A stretch of 64,000 bases of DNA from Neobacillus drentensis NBRC 102427 (GCF_001591445.1 NZ_BCUX01000009.1:184442-248441), one strand, 5' to 3'. Shown: positions 17,956 through 26,912, numbered from the stretch's first letter. Notes: generated by a model from the sequence alone, not told the origin. Numbers and translations are program-made.

Positions 17956-18941
17956 AACTGAAATATTACCATGGGATTGTTCTTCGGAAAGTAATAGCGT
18001 CCCTTTTTTGTTCCAGAATAATTAAGATTTACAGAAAGCAGTAATCTTTTTGCTGTATCATGTGATTTTATATGAGCAAATTCTCGAAACTGCTGGTTAG
18101 TAATTTTCGAATCAAATAGTAAAAAGTAATCACTCAGAGCATTTTTATGAGCATCTTTTGAAAATTTGTCGCATGAAGAGCAGTACCATTTGTGTTTCTT
18201 ACGAATAAGTGGAAAATGATTGCAGCTGGGGCCAAAAACACCGGTCAATAAATTTGCCTTGTTAATTCCATATTTGGTTAAGATATAGTTGGTTGGGATT
18301 TTATTCATTTTTACAAGGAGACGGCTCAGCTTTCGAAGATCTTTGGAATCAAGAAGAGGGGTAGAATATTGTCGCTCAAAAAACTGAATTTTATTTAGGA
18401 GAACATCTGACTTACATACTCGTGGCTTTACTTTATGAGCGTTTTTGCCTGTGATGACATAGGAAGCATACTTATTGCTGATGACTACTAAGTGATCAAC
18501 CGGTACTTGGGGAAATTTATGTTCGGCCATTAGCTTCTTTATATATTCTTGATGCCTTTTTGCTTGGGCAAGCGGGTAGGGGTAACCTTTTTCCTTGTCA
18601 TTGTTGATTTGAATAAACTGCTCATTTTCCGTATCGAATATTAATTTACCAGTCATATGTTTCACTTCAAGAATTAGGGCGAATTCTGGTGTCAGAAGAA
18701 GGGTGTCAATTTGGCAGTTGTAGTTACCATCAGGAAGGTTTAAATCGTGGAGTATCATGTATTTATCAACTGGAAGGAGGCGCAAATAATAATCAAGACT
18801 TACTTCACCTTTATACCCAGCTTGCCTTCTCCCCTTCTCCTCTATTATTTGCTGATACTTTGGGTAATCCAGAGGAAGACGCCGGCATAATGCCTCTAAA
18901 ATGAGAAGTACTAATGGAATTGTTCTTTCTTTTATAATCAA
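17937..18941 (-). CDS. NERD-domain nuclease-like protein with zinc-knuckle C-terminus
   Basis: A 334-residue protein. The NERD domain, a restriction-endonuclease-like fold, spans about 38-150: GYKGE (E46), LPDGNYNCQIDTLLL (D79) and LILEVKH (E92, K94) give the E, D, ExK catalytic set. A C-terminal module has Cys240, His242, Cys254 and Cys257 (CNHF, WYCSSC), a likely zinc knuckle, then a helix-turn-helix-like end (AKRLLLSVNLNYSGTKKGRYY). I chose TTG at 18941 with AAAGGAG 8 nt upstream; an ATG at 18959 lacks a site. The gene is AT-rich, lies between pheT and phhB where B. subtilis has nothing, is bracketed by repeat arrays, and its last residues (FADKNE) are read from array 1. The substrate is unknown. 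Confidence 0.82.
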   Translation of the reverse strand: MIIKERTIPLVLLILEALCRRLPLDYPKYQQIIEEKGRRQAGYKGEVSLDYYLRLLPVDKYMILHDLNLPDGNYNCQIDTLLLTPEFALILEVKHMTGKLIFDTENEQFIQINNDKEKGYPYPLAQAKRHQEYIKKLMAEHKFPQVPVDHLVVISNKYASYVITGKNAHKVKPRVCKSDVLLNKIQFFERQYSTPLLDSKDLRKLSRLLVKMNKIPTNYILTKYGINKANLLTGVFGPSCNHFPLIRKKHKWYCSSCDKFSKDAHKNALSDYFLLFDSKITNQQFREFAHIKSHDTAKRLLLSVNLNYSGTKKGRYYFPKNNPMVIFQFADKNE

Positions 18942-19041
18942 AACTATCACTCCTTTCATTTTATTAATGTAGTTCTGAGTAGACCCTGAAAACCCTGCCG
19001 AATATTAGCGAAATTTGTTAATTATTTATGTCTATTTATTT

Positions 19042-19132
19042 TATCAGCGGTTTTTAAATGTTTATCAGCGATTCCAGCAATATATCAGCGATTCCGCACC
19101 ATTTATCAGCGAAAAATTCAATATATCAGCGA
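19042..19132. repeat. Array 2: five TATCAGCG units at 20-21 bp
   Basis: TATCAGCG starts at 19042, 19063, 19083, 19104 and 19124 (steps 21, 20, 21, 20). It lies between the NERD gene start and the pheT terminator. Its last three units are almost identical in sequence, spacers included, to units 2-4 of array 1. Confidence 0.9.
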
Positions 19133-19163
19133 ATCGGAAATTTCGCCTTAAACCCATACGAAA

Positions 19164-19197
19164 AAGCCAGCCCGAAATCTACATTCGAGCTGGCTTC
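19164..19197 (-). terminator. Terminator of pheS-pheT
   Basis: Minus-strand hairpin AGCCAGCTCGAA / TTTCGGGCTGGCT followed by a TTTT run, a few bases after the pheT stop. Confidence 0.85.
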
Positions 19198-19204
19198 TAT
19201 AAAT

Positions 19205-21619
19205 TTAACCTCTTAAAACTGCTCCTGCTTTTTCCTCTAAAGCTGCAAGTACGCGTGTGTGGACCTTCGTAACCTCTTCATCCGTTAACGTACGCTCAGG
19301 GTCAAGATACTTTAAAGAAAAAGCAATGGACTTCTTGCCTTCCTCCATCTTGTCACCCTCATATAAGTCAAACACATGAACCTCTTTCAGAAGTGGCGCC
19401 CCTGCAGTTAAAATAATTTCGCTTAGGGTGCCTGACACCGTTTCTTTGTTTACCACGAGGGCAATGTCTCTTGTAATCGATGGGAAGCGTGGAATGGCTT
19501 CGTATTGTAATGCTGGTGCTTCTGCTTCAAGTACAGCTTTTAATGAAAGTTCAAATACATAGGTATCTTTCAAATCCAAGTCTTTTTGAACTGTTGGATG
19601 GACTTGACCGATAAAGCCGATTTTCTCATTATTTAAGAGAATTTCTGCTGTACGGCCTGGGTGGAGACGGTCTACCTGTGCCTGAACAAATTGAACCTGT
19701 TCAAAGAGGCCAAGTTTAGCAAACATTCCTTCTAAAATTCCTTTAATAACATAGAAGTCAACGGCTTTCTTCTCTCCTTGCCAAGAATGACTTTCCCAAA
19801 GGCCAGTAATGGCTGCAGCAATGTGCTCTTTTTCCACTGGAAGAGAGTCTGTGCCGTTCGCTAAGAATACAGCACCCGTTTCATATACACCTATGCTATC
19901 GTTTTGGCGGGCACTATTGTATTTTAATACTTCCAAAAGCTGAGGCATGATGCTCAAACGAAGGATACTGCGCTCTTCACTCATTGGCATCGAAAGACGA
20001 ATGGTGTCCCGCTTTTCAAGCGCATATTGTGCTGCCTTTTCCTCGCTTGTGAGGGAATATGTTACGGCTTGGTATAAGCCTGCACCCTCAAGGTATTGAC
20101 GAACCACACGACGTTTCTTCTGATACTCATTCAAACCGCCCGGGGTTGTCGAACCGATTGGCAGTGTTTTTGGAATATTATCGTAACCGTAAAGGCGGGC
20201 TACTTCTTCCAGTAAATCTTCTTCTATTTTAATATCGCCGCGGCGAGTCGGTGCCGTTACGGTAATGGTATCTTCCTCAATGCTTACCCCAAATTGAAGA
20301 CGATCAAAAATTTCTTTCACGTCCTTCATGACAAGCTCTGTACCAAGTACACGATTGATTTTTTCTAAAGTAATCGAGACTACGGCTGGTTCAACTGTTA
20401 GTGTATCAGCTTCAGCCGCACCTTCTAAAACTTCTCCGCCAGCGAATTTTGCCATCAGATAGGCTGCGCGCTCTCCAGCAGCACGAACACGATTCGGATC
20501 GACACCTTTTTCAAAACGGGCACTCGCTTCACTTCTTAGGCCATGGTCTTTTGATGCCTTTCTAACAGGTGCTCCATTAAAGTAAGCAGATTCAAGTAAA
20601 ACAGTTGTTGTGTCTGACGTTACTTCAGAATTTGCTCCTCCCATTACACCAGCAAGAGCAACAGGCTCCGTTCCATTTGTAATAACCAGATGTTCAGATG
20701 TAAGTGTACGTTCCGCATCATCAAGCGTAACAAATTTCTCGCCATCTGCCGCACGGCGAACAAGGATTTCTTTTGACCCTAAGCGATCATAATCAAATGC
20801 ATGAAGCGGCTGTCCGTATTCAAGAAGAATATAGTTGGTAATATCGACCACATTGTTGTGTGGACGAATTCCCGCTGACATTAAGCGTGTTTGCATCCAG
20901 AGCGGTGATGGTCCGATTTTTACATTTTTAATGACTTTTGCCACATATAACGGGTTATCTTCTTTAGCTTCGACTGTGATTTTTACATAATCAGATGCTT
21001 TTTCAGTTGAAGCTTGCAGGTTCGTTTCTGGAAGTTTCACGTTTCTTCCAAGAATCGCCGCCACTTCATAAGCAACCCCTAGCATGCTTAAACAATCTGA
21101 GCGGTTTGGTGTTAAGCTTAGTTCAAGAATCTCATCATTTCTATTTAACATTGCAATGGCATCAACGCCGACTTCAGCATCTGCCGGGAAAACAAAGATT
21201 CCCTCGGAATATTCTTTCGGCACGACTTTTCCTTCGATCCCTAACTCAGTGAGCGAACAAATCATTCCATTTGATTCTTCGCCGCGAAGTTTTGCGCGTT
21301 TAATTTTAAAATTACCAGGAAGGACAGCGCCTACTGTTGCCACCGCAACCTTTTGACCTTGCGCCACATTTGGGGCACCGCAAATAATTTGGACCGGTTG
21401 TTCCCCGCCAACATCCACAAGGCATTTGCTTAATTTATCAGCATTTGGGTGCTGCTCGCGTTCGAGGACATGACCAACAACGACGCCTTTAATGCCATTG
21501 TTAAGAACTTCTACTCCCTCAACCTCAATACCACTTTTAGTAATTTTTTCTGCTAATTCTGTTGCAGTTACCCCGGATAAATCGATATAATCCTGGAGCC
21601 ATTTATATGAAACGAACAT
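19205..21619 (-). CDS. pheT: Phenylalanine-tRNA ligase beta subunit
   Basis: Beta chain of the alpha2-beta2 synthetase that charges tRNA-Phe. The 804 residues start [14 protein letters not shown] and include the tRNA-binding EMAP-like domain (about 40-155), the B3/B4 editing region ([20 protein letters not shown]), the B5 domain, the core ([10 protein letters not shown]) and a C-terminal anticodon-binding fold ([13 protein letters not shown]). It lies 48 bp after pheS under a shared T-box. Near its 3' end the coding DNA contains the 13-mer GGTGCCTGACACC also seen in two intergenic sites. Confidence 0.97.
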   Translation of the reverse strand: MFVSYKWLQDYIDLSGVTATELAEKITKSGIEVEGVEVLNNGIKGVVVGHVLEREQHPNADKLSKCLVDVGGEQPVQIICGAPNVAQGQKVAVATVGAVLPGNFKIKRAKLRGEESNGMICSLTELGIEGKVVPKEYSEGIFVFPADAEVGVDAIAMLNRNDEILELSLTPNRSDCLSMLGVAYEVAAILGRNVKLPETNLQASTEKASDYVKITVEAKEDNPLYVAKVIKNVKIGPSPLWMQTRLMSAGIRPHNNVVDITNYILLEYGQPLHAFDYDRLGSKEILVRRAADGEKFVTLDDAERTLTSEHLVITNGTEPVALAGVMGGANSEVTSDTTTVLLESAYFNGAPVRKASKDHGLRSEASARFEKGVDPNRVRAAGERAAYLMAKFAGGEVLEGAAEADTLTVEPAVVSITLEKINRVLGTELVMKDVKEIFDRLQFGVSIEEDTITVTAPTRRGDIKIEEDLLEEVARLYGYDNIPKTLPIGSTTPGGLNEYQKKRRVVRQYLEGAGLYQAVTYSLTSEEKAAQYALEKRDTIRLSMPMSEERSILRLSIMPQLLEVLKYNSARQNDSIGVYETGAVFLANGTDSLPVEKEHIAAAITGLWESHSWQGEKKAVDFYVIKGILEGMFAKLGLFEQVQFVQAQVDRLHPGRTAEILLNNEKIGFIGQVHPTVQKDLDLKDTYVFELSLKAVLEAEAPALQYEAIPRFPSITRDIALVVNKETVSGTLSEIILTAGAPLLKEVHVFDLYEGDKMEEGKKSIAFSLKYLDPERTLTDEEVTKVHTRVLAALEEKAGAVLRG

Positions 21620-21667
21620 GTCGTAATCCTCCTTTAGTTATCTTTAATCAACGAGATGTATTCAAGT

Positions 21668-22705
21668 TCATTCGTGTTTTGAAAATTGCTTTAAGAACCG
21701 AACATCATTGGTATAAAAATGTCTGATATCATCGACACCGTACTTTAACATCGCAATCCGCTCAGGCCCCATTCCGAAGGCAAAGCCAGTGTACTTCTTC
21801 GAATCGTATCCAGCCATCTCAAGCACGTTAGGGTGAACCATTCCTGCTCCAAGAATTTCAATCCAGCCAGTGCGCTTACAAACACTGCAGCCAGAGCCGC
21901 CACAAATTTTACAAGAAATATCCATTTCAACAGAAGGCTCTGTAAACGGGAAAAAGCTTGGGCGTAAACGGATTTCACGATCTGCCCCGAACATTTTTTT
22001 CGCAAATACTTCTAATGTTCCTTTCAGGTCACTCATACGGATGTTCTCGCCGACAACAAGGCCTTCGATTTGCATAAATTGATGAGAGTGTGTTGCGTCA
22101 TCATTATCACGGCGGTACACCTTACCAGGGCAAATAATTTTGATTGGGCCTTTGCCTTGGTGTTTTTCCATCGTCCGTGCTTGAACAGGTGATGTATGGG
22201 TACGAAGAAGGATATCTTCAGTGATATAGAACGAGTCCTGCATATCGCGGGCCGGGTGTCCTTTCGGTAAGTTAAGTGCTTCGAAGTTATAATAATCCTG
22301 CTCAACTTCAGGACCTTCTGCCACCTGGTAACCCATGCCAATGAATAGGTCTTCAATTTCTTCGATGATTCTTGTCAGCGGATGATGGTTTCCAACCTTT
22401 ATTGGACGACCTGGAAGGGTAACATCAATGCTTTCAGAAGCTAATTTTTCTAAGACTGCAGCCTCTTCTAGCCCCTTTTGTTTAGCCTCAATTTTTACCG
22501 CTATTGTCTCACGGACTTCGTTCGCTAATGCTCCCATCACTGGGCGCTCTTCAGCAGAAAGCTTCCCCATTCCGCGTAATACTTCTGTAATTGGCCCCTT
22601 TTTTCCAAGATAAGCCACACGGATGTCATTTAATTCTTTTAAACTTACCGACTTTTCAACTTTTTGAATAGCCTCTTCCTGCAATTCCTTTAAACGTTCT
22701 TGCAT
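21668..22705 (-). CDS. pheS: Phenylalanine-tRNA ligase alpha subunit
   Basis: Catalytic chain of phenylalanyl-tRNA synthetase. The 345 residues have an N-terminal coiled coil (about 1-90) and the class II core with motif 2 ([23 protein letters not shown]) and motif 3 ([14 protein letters not shown]). FTEPSVEMD, part of the phenylalanine pocket, is present. AAGGAGG precedes the ATG. Expression is controlled by the T-box leader upstream. Confidence 0.97.
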   Translation of the reverse strand: MQERLKELQEEAIQKVEKSVSLKELNDIRVAYLGKKGPITEVLRGMGKLSAEERPVMGALANEVRETIAVKIEAKQKGLEEAAVLEKLASESIDVTLPGRPIKVGNHHPLTRIIEEIEDLFIGMGYQVAEGPEVEQDYYNFEALNLPKGHPARDMQDSFYITEDILLRTHTSPVQARTMEKHQGKGPIKIICPGKVYRRDNDDATHSHQFMQIEGLVVGENIRMSDLKGTLEVFAKKMFGADREIRLRPSFFPFTEPSVEMDISCKICGGSGCSVCKRTGWIEILGAGMVHPNVLEMAGYDSKKYTGFAFGMGPERIAMLKYGVDDIRHFYTNDVRFLKQFSKHE

Positions 22706-22755
22706 GTCAATTCCTCCTTAATATTGATCAGTGTCATAGATTGGTGTAATTGATT

Positions 22756-22768
22756 GGTGTCAGGCACC
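22756..22768. repeat. Copy of 13-mer GGTGTCAGGCACC
   Basis: Same 13-mer as the stem of the yslB/lysC terminator (1476-1488 and its complement 1494-1506) and as pheT 19427-19439. Here it is a single arm between the T-box terminator and pheS. Confidence 0.6.
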
Positions 22769-22782
22769 AGAACAGAAAAAAC

Positions 22783-22815
22783 AAAAAAACCCCATCCCTG
22801 GAAAGGGACGAGGTT
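22783..22815 (-). terminator. T-box attenuator of pheS-pheT
   Basis: Minus-strand hairpin AAACCTCGTCCC / GGGATGGGGTTT followed by TTTTGTTTTTT. The antiterminator would use the T-box sequence just upstream. Confidence 0.88.
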
Positions 22816-23045
22816 TATAGTTCGCGGTACCACCCTTGTAAACACTTTATGTAAAAAAACATTGTGTTCGCTTCATTCGGATAACGGCATCTGCCGGCGC
22901 ATCTTTACATTTCCGTTTGCGAAAATGGTCCCGATGCCAACTCTGGAGGTGAACTTCTCTTATTCCTTCCATAAAAGTGCTTTCAGTCGTGGCACTTTCT
23001 CCCTAAATGGTCGTAAATAAGGTACTTTTCTCCGTCATCGTTATT
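22783..23045 (-). promoter_or_regulatory. T-box leader, tRNA-Phe specific
   Basis: The minus strand carries the T-box AGGGTGGTACCGCG (complement at 22823-22836), which pairs with the uncharged tRNA acceptor end. Stem I contains GAGAAGTTCACC with TTC (22953-22951) as a phenylalanine specifier codon followed by A, as in other T-boxes. Uncharged tRNA-Phe should favour readthrough into pheS-pheT. Confidence 0.93.
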
Positions 23046-23066
23046 TAAATATTAACATTGTTGATT

Positions 23067-23096
23067 ATTATATAATAAATCGCCGCGCAAGGTCAA
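23067..23096 (-). promoter_or_regulatory. sigma-A promoter of the pheS T-box transcript
   Basis: TTGACC (23096-23091), 18 bp, TATAAT (23072-23067) on the minus strand, about 25 bp before stem I. Confidence 0.75.
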
Positions 23097-23108
23097 ACAA
23101 GTTTGCGC

Positions 23109-23858
23109 CTATTTTTTCAAATAATAAAGAAGAATCCCTGTTGCCACCGCTACATTTAAGGATTCGCTTTTCCCATAAATGGGGATATACAGGTTCGCTG
23201 TTGTACTGGCAAGAATATCTTTACCTACGCCGTTCCCTTCGTTTCCAACTATGAGAGCAAAGGAGTCACCTGTAGAGATATCAGTATATACTGAGGCCCC
23301 TTCAAGTGCGGTACCGTAAACAGGGATATTTTTTTCTTGAAGCTTGTCTATCCATTCATGGAGATCTCCACTTATAATCGGAAGGTGAAAATGGCTTCCT
23401 TGTGCAGACCTTAGTACCTTAGCGTTATAGATATCAACAGTTCCACGCCCCACCACGACTGCGTCAATCCCTGCGGCATCTGCCGTACGAATCATCGTGC
23501 CGAGATTACCCGGATCCTGAACCGCATCGATGAACAGGAAGGTTTTTGCCTCTTGAACTTCCGCAGGTGTTATCCGGCAAACCGCATAAATCCCTTGTGG
23601 TGCCTCTGTATCTGACAAAGAATTCGATATCTCTTCCGTGACTTGTATTACGGGTGTCGACCCAGCATCCCATCGAGAAGGGAGGTCTACTTTTTCTGAT
23701 ACAATAATTTCTAAGATTTGCTCTCCTTGTTTCAAGGCTTCCTCTACTAAATGAAAGCCTTCCACTAAAAAGGTTCCAGACTTATCACGTTCTTTTTTGG
23801 TTAAAAGTTTTTTCCATTGTTTAACTTTAGGGTTGTTTATCGATTCAATATGTTTCAA
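23109..23858 (-). CDS. ysgA: TrmH/SpoU family RNA 2'-O-methyltransferase
   Basis: SAM-dependent methyltransferase of the SPOUT class, acting on rRNA or tRNA ribose; the exact target is not known to me. The 249 residues have an N-terminal substrate-binding domain (KKERDKSGTFLVEGFHLVEEAL) and the knotted catalytic domain with motifs QDPGNLGTMIRTADAAG, LIVGNEGNGVG and LNVAVATGILLY. Located between pheS and sspI, as in B. subtilis. Confidence 0.9.
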   Translation of the reverse strand: MKHIESINNPKVKQWKKLLTKKERDKSGTFLVEGFHLVEEALKQGEQILEIIVSEKVDLPSRWDAGSTPVIQVTEEISNSLSDTEAPQGIYAVCRITPAEVQEAKTFLFIDAVQDPGNLGTMIRTADAAGIDAVVVGRGTVDIYNAKVLRSAQGSHFHLPIISGDLHEWIDKLQEKNIPVYGTALEGASVYTDISTGDSFALIVGNEGNGVGKDILASTTANLYIPIYGKSESLNVAVATGILLYYLKK

Positions 23859-23977
23859 AAACCCGCTCTCCTTTTACATTGACAACTATTTTTTATTATA
23901 GCCTAATGAAAATACATAATAAAACCAAAAATAGAAAAACTATTTAAGAAATACAGGATAAAAAGGAGTGTATATAC

Positions 23978-24184
23978 ATGAATTTAAATTTACGTAATGC
24001 CATTGTTCATAATGTTTCGGGGAATACACAAGATCAACTAGAAGATACGATTGTTGATGCCATTCAAAATGGTGAAGAGAAAATGCTCCCAGGCCTAGGC
24101 GTTTTATTTGAGATCATATGGAATAATTCTTCCGAAGATGAGAAAAAAGAAATGCTTGCCACCCTGGAGAGTGGGTTAAAGTAA
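23978..24184 (+). CDS. sspI: Small acid-soluble spore protein SspI
   Basis: Minor spore protein made in the forespore. The 68 residues ([17 protein letters not shown], ... [13 protein letters not shown]) match the SspI family in length and sequence. AAAAGGAG lies about 10 nt before the ATG. The divergent ysgA and the following terminator make it a single-gene unit. A forespore (sigma-G) promoter is expected; I see a CATAATA near 23920 but no convincing -35. Confidence 0.95.
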   Translation: MNLNLRNAIVHNVSGNTQDQLEDTIVDAIQNGEEKMLPGLGVLFEIIWNNSSEDEKKEMLATLESGLK

Positions 24185-24200
24185 TAAATTTTATGGTTAG

Positions 24201-24232
24201 GGCTGTCAATCGGTTCGGTTGACAGCTTTTTT
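24201..24232 (+). terminator. Terminator of sspI
   Basis: Stem GGCTGTCAATCG / CGGTTGACAGCT followed by TTTTTT. Confidence 0.88.
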
Positions 24233-24267
24233 CTGATTAATACAGGTATATCATTGAGATCCGACCG

Positions 24268-24364
24268 TCTATTGGCGAATTTCGAGGTTCTATTGGCGAA
24301 TCTTGGTATTCTATTGGCGAATTCCGAGGTTCTATTGGCGAATATCAGCATTCTATCAGCGAAT
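24268..24364. repeat. Array 3: five TCTATTGGCGAAT-type units at exactly 21 bp
   Basis: Units start at 24268, 24289, 24310, 24331 and 24352, a strict 21-bp period. The first four read TCTATTGGCGAAT and the fifth TCTATCAGCGAAT, which links the family to arrays 1 and 2. The array lies between the convergent terminators of sspI and the M42 peptidase gene. Confidence 0.92.
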
Positions 24365-24403
24365 CCAAGAATACCACTAAAAAAATGTAACTGAAATGAA
24401 AAA

Positions 24404-24427
24404 TCCCCGGCAAAGTTCTACCGGGGA
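24404..24427 (-). terminator. Terminator of the M42 peptidase gene
   Basis: Minus-strand stem TCCCCGG / CCGGGGA followed by TTTTTCATTT. Confidence 0.82.
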
Positions 24428-24439
24428 CACCACAAAAAA

Positions 24440-25525
24440 TTATTCAAATGTAATCTTATCAACAGTCTCCCGATCCAAGCGCTTGATAACTTCAACTATC
24501 AACTTCACTGCATTTTCGTAATCATCACGGTGGAGCATTGCGGCATGGGAATGAATATACCGTGTCGCAATCGTAATCGCCATTGCTGGTACACCATTAT
24601 GTGTCAAGTGGATAGAACCGGCATCCGTCCCCCCACCAGGAATGGACTCGAATTGATACGGGATGTTCAATTCATCAGCTGTATCGGTAACTAAATCACG
24701 TAATCCTTTATGAGCTACAAGCGAGGCATCATAAACGACAACTTGTGGGCCCTTCCCCATCTTACTCATTGCTTCTCGTTCCGAGATCCCAGGTGTATCA
24801 CCGGCAATACCCACATCGACTGCAAAGCCGATATCAGGCTGAATTTTGTAAGTTGCCGTCTTGGCACCACGCAATCCAACCTCTTCTTGAACATTTCCGA
24901 CGCCGTAAACAACGTTAGGATGGTCAACACCCTTAAGCTGCCTCAACACATCAATCGCAATCGCACAGCCAATCCGGTTATCCCAAGCTTTGGCTAATAA
25001 CATCTTCTCATTGTTCATTACCGTAAATTCAAAATAGGGAACAACCATATCGCCTGGACGAATGCCCCATTCAGTCGCTTCCTCACGGCTTGAAGCACCA
25101 ATATCAATGAACATATCTTTAATTTCCACAGGTTTCTTGCGGGCTTCCGCTGATAAAATATGCGGCGGCTTAGAACCGATAATTCCCGTTACATCTCCCT
25201 TTCTCGTCACAATCGTCACGCGCTGGGCAAGCATAACCTGACCCCACCAGCCGCCAACCGGTTGAAAACGGAGGAAACCTTTATCATCAATTTGAGTAAT
25301 CATAAAGCCAACTTCATCTAAGTGGCCAGCCACCATAATTTTCGGGCCGCCCTCTTTACCTACCTTCTTGGCAATCAAACTACCGAGTCCGTCATTTGTG
25401 ATTTCATCAGCAAATGGTTCTATGTATTTTCTCATGACTTCGCGTACTTCACGCTCATTGCCGGGAATCCCTTTGGCATCGGTTAACTCTTTTAACATCG
25501 TCAAGGTTTCATCTAGTTTTACCAT
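24440..25525 (-). CDS. ysdC: M42 family metallo-aminopeptidase
   Basis: Cytosolic dinuclear-metal aminopeptidase of the tetrahedral (TET) peptidase/glucanase family. The 361 residues carry the metal ligands: [12 protein letters not shown] (His, near 67), WDNR (Asp), [10 protein letters not shown] (Glu pair), VDVG (Asp) and the C-terminal [16 protein letters not shown] (His). The PDZ-like insert (about 75-165) is also in place. Adjacent to the dUTPase-like gene, 70 bp apart. Confidence 0.92.
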   Translation of the reverse strand: MVKLDETLTMLKELTDAKGIPGNEREVREVMRKYIEPFADEITNDGLGSLIAKKVGKEGGPKIMVAGHLDEVGFMITQIDDKGFLRFQPVGGWWGQVMLAQRVTIVTRKGDVTGIIGSKPPHILSAEARKKPVEIKDMFIDIGASSREEATEWGIRPGDMVVPYFEFTVMNNEKMLLAKAWDNRIGCAIAIDVLRQLKGVDHPNVVYGVGNVQEEVGLRGAKTATYKIQPDIGFAVDVGIAGDTPGISEREAMSKMGKGPQVVVYDASLVAHKGLRDLVTDTADELNIPYQFESIPGGGTDAGSIHLTHNGVPAMAITIATRYIHSHAAMLHRDDYENAVKLIVEVIKRLDRETVDKITFE

Positions 25526-25595
25526 ATATTAGCCCCCTTATAGGTTTGTCGACCTTTATTATACAGAGAATAACGATAAATCTACAATTTTTCTA

Positions 25596-26087
25596 TTAAT
25601 AGTTATTCTGCTGTCTCAAATAATTTACTTCGTTTTTATGAAAATATGCCTTTTTGATTTCTTCATATGTAAATCCGAGCAGCACAGCTAATTCGAAGTA
25701 AGATTGAAATAAATTGATGTAATCAGCCAAACTTTTATTTTTTTGAAAAATACTAATCTTGTCGTAGACGCATAAAAATTGTTCTGTCACAGTCAAGGAT
25801 AACTCCTGCTTATTCAAATCCATTGGCTCCGTATCAAATCCACATTCAATCCCGAGCGATAAAATAAAGTGAACACCATCAACAAATTCTTCTAAAATGA
25901 CCTCTTTAGCTGAAGATGGCTTGACACTCCAAAACTTAAAGCTTCGTGTCTCATTTGCCAGCTCACCAATTTCAACTAGTAAGGCAAGGACCTTTCTGTC
26001 AAATAAATCCTCATCCTGCAGGTTGTGCTTTTCTTCAATATGTTGGTCTAATGCCTTTTGCATCTGAAATAGTTGTTCGAGTTGCAT
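25596..26087 (-). CDS. dUTPase-like all-alpha NTP pyrophosphatase
   Basis: A 163-residue all-alpha protein of the dimeric dUTPase (dUTPase_2) group. The metal-binding pattern is visible as LLVEIGELANETRSFKFW and EEFVDGVHF, the ExxE and ExxD pairs of MazG/dUTPase enzymes. It likely hydrolyses dUTP or a related nucleotide to keep uracil out of DNA. It is divergent from ysdB and upstream of the M42 peptidase. Confidence 0.85.
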   Translation of the reverse strand: MQLEQLFQMQKALDQHIEEKHNLQDEDLFDRKVLALLVEIGELANETRSFKFWSVKPSSAKEVILEEFVDGVHFILSLGIECGFDTEPMDLNKQELSLTVTEQFLCVYDKISIFQKNKSLADYINLFQSYFELAVLLGFTYEEIKKAYFHKNEVNYLRQQNNY

Positions 26088-26134
26088 ACTACCACCACTC
26101 CTTATAGAAAAATTATATCAAAATGAGATATGAA

Positions 26135-26160
26135 TGAAACTTTTTTCGAGTTGTTTCGTA
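26135..26160 (+). promoter_or_regulatory. sigma-W promoter of ysdB
   Basis: TGAAAC (26135-26140), 16 bp, CGTA (26157-26160), an exact match to the Bacillus sigma-W consensus. It also shows that ysdB cannot start upstream of about 26168. Confidence 0.88.
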
Positions 26161-26192
26161 TGAATAGGAAAATAGATGCAGGGGGCTTATCC

Positions 26193-26567
26193 ATGATATG
26201 GTTGCTGCGCTTCGTATTGTTGTTGTTCCTATTCTTCTTATTTAGCTATGGGGTGAAATCACTTTTTACATCAAAAAGAAAACTGGAAGCTGCCCGTAAA
26301 CAGAAACGTTTTTTGCTGATCGATGATAAGGATGTCAGAAAGAATTTCTCACTAACCTATAAAGGAGCTGTGTTTGCCGGCGAAAAGTACATGGGGCCTG
26401 CTGGCAAAACCTTTGACATCGTCTCCATCGTTATCTGGCCTGAAAATACAGTTTCCCTAAAAGGGCTGGTTAAGGAAGACATTTTTTATATTGATAAAAA
26501 ACTTCTAGAATGCTATCCGAATGCTGAAATTCACTGGAAGAGTCCGGTGAAGGAATTTTTACAGTAA
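26193..26567 (+). CDS. ysdB: Sigma-W regulon membrane protein YsdB
   Basis: A 124-residue protein with one N-terminal membrane helix (about 3-25) and a cytosolic C-terminal domain; reported in B. subtilis as part of the sigma-W envelope-stress response, biochemical role unknown. The ATG at 26193 has AGGGGG upstream and lies just after a sigma-W promoter, while the open frame to 26130 would begin upstream of that promoter. Convergent with ysdA. Confidence 0.88.
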   Translation: MIWLLRFVLLLFLFFLFSYGVKSLFTSKRKLEAARKQKRFLLIDDKDVRKNFSLTYKGAVFAGEKYMGPAGKTFDIVSIVIWPENTVSLKGLVKEDIFYIDKKLLECYPNAEIHWKSPVKEFLQ

Positions 26568-26568
26568 T

Positions 26569-26592
26569 AGCCGCCTTTCATGCGGCTTTTTA
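26569..26592 (+). terminator. Terminator of ysdB
   Basis: Stem AGCCGC / GCGGCT with TTTTTAT tail, directly after the stop. Confidence 0.78.
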
Positions 26593-26853
26593 TAATAATA
26601 GAAACTTGATTAACAGAACCAATTCAATTCCTGCTAGAAAAGGAAAACCAATTTTAAAAGCTGTATGTTTTGTTTTATGCCGGTAAAGCTGCATGCCTGT
26701 GGTTGTACCGACTGCCCCTCCTAAAATCGCCACCATCCACAATGTTCTTTCCGAAATTCGATATTGATGTTTCTTTGCCCGCTTTTTATCTTCTCCCATA
26801 ATCAACAGACCTGCTATATTCATGATTAGATAGACCACTAACCATATTTTCAT
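26590..26853 (-). CDS. ysdA: DUF1294 membrane protein YsdA
   Basis: An 87-residue protein with three hydrophobic spans and the DUF1294 landmarks MGEDKKRAKKHQYRISE and HKTKHTAFKIGFP. Function unknown. The ATG at 26853 follows AAGGGGG with a 9-nt gap; the frame stays open 30 bp upstream without a site. It follows the rplT terminator, so it is probably transcribed by readthrough or its own promoter. Confidence 0.85.
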   Translation of the reverse strand: MKIWLVVYLIMNIAGLLIMGEDKKRAKKHQYRISERTLWMVAILGGAVGTTTGMQLYRHKTKHTAFKIGFPFLAGIELVLLIKFLLL

Positions 26854-26874
26854 AATTCGTTTCCCCCTTATAGA

Positions 26875-26906
26875 AAAGGCCATCCTCTACAAAGAGAATG
26901 GCCTTT
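26875..26906 (-). terminator. Terminator of infC-rpmI-rplT
   Basis: Minus-strand stem AAAGGCCATTCTCT / AGAGGATGGCCTTTT, 7 bp after rplT. Confidence 0.86.
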
Positions 26907-26912
26907 AAATAA

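Noticed and set aside
23085..23109. GCGCAA/TTGCGC hairpin after ysgA as a terminator
   Set aside because: No T run follows on the relevant strand, and the region overlaps the pheS promoter.
24064..24351. Minus-strand ORF of about 95 residues over sspI and array 3
   Set aside because: It is antisense to sspI and its repeat peptide follows from the 21-bp period; no ribosome site is visible.
17866..24364. The repeat arrays as CRISPR loci
   Set aside because: Cores are only 8-13 bp, spacers 8-13 bp and AT-rich, there is no leader or cas gene, and the period is 20-21 bp rather than about 60-70.
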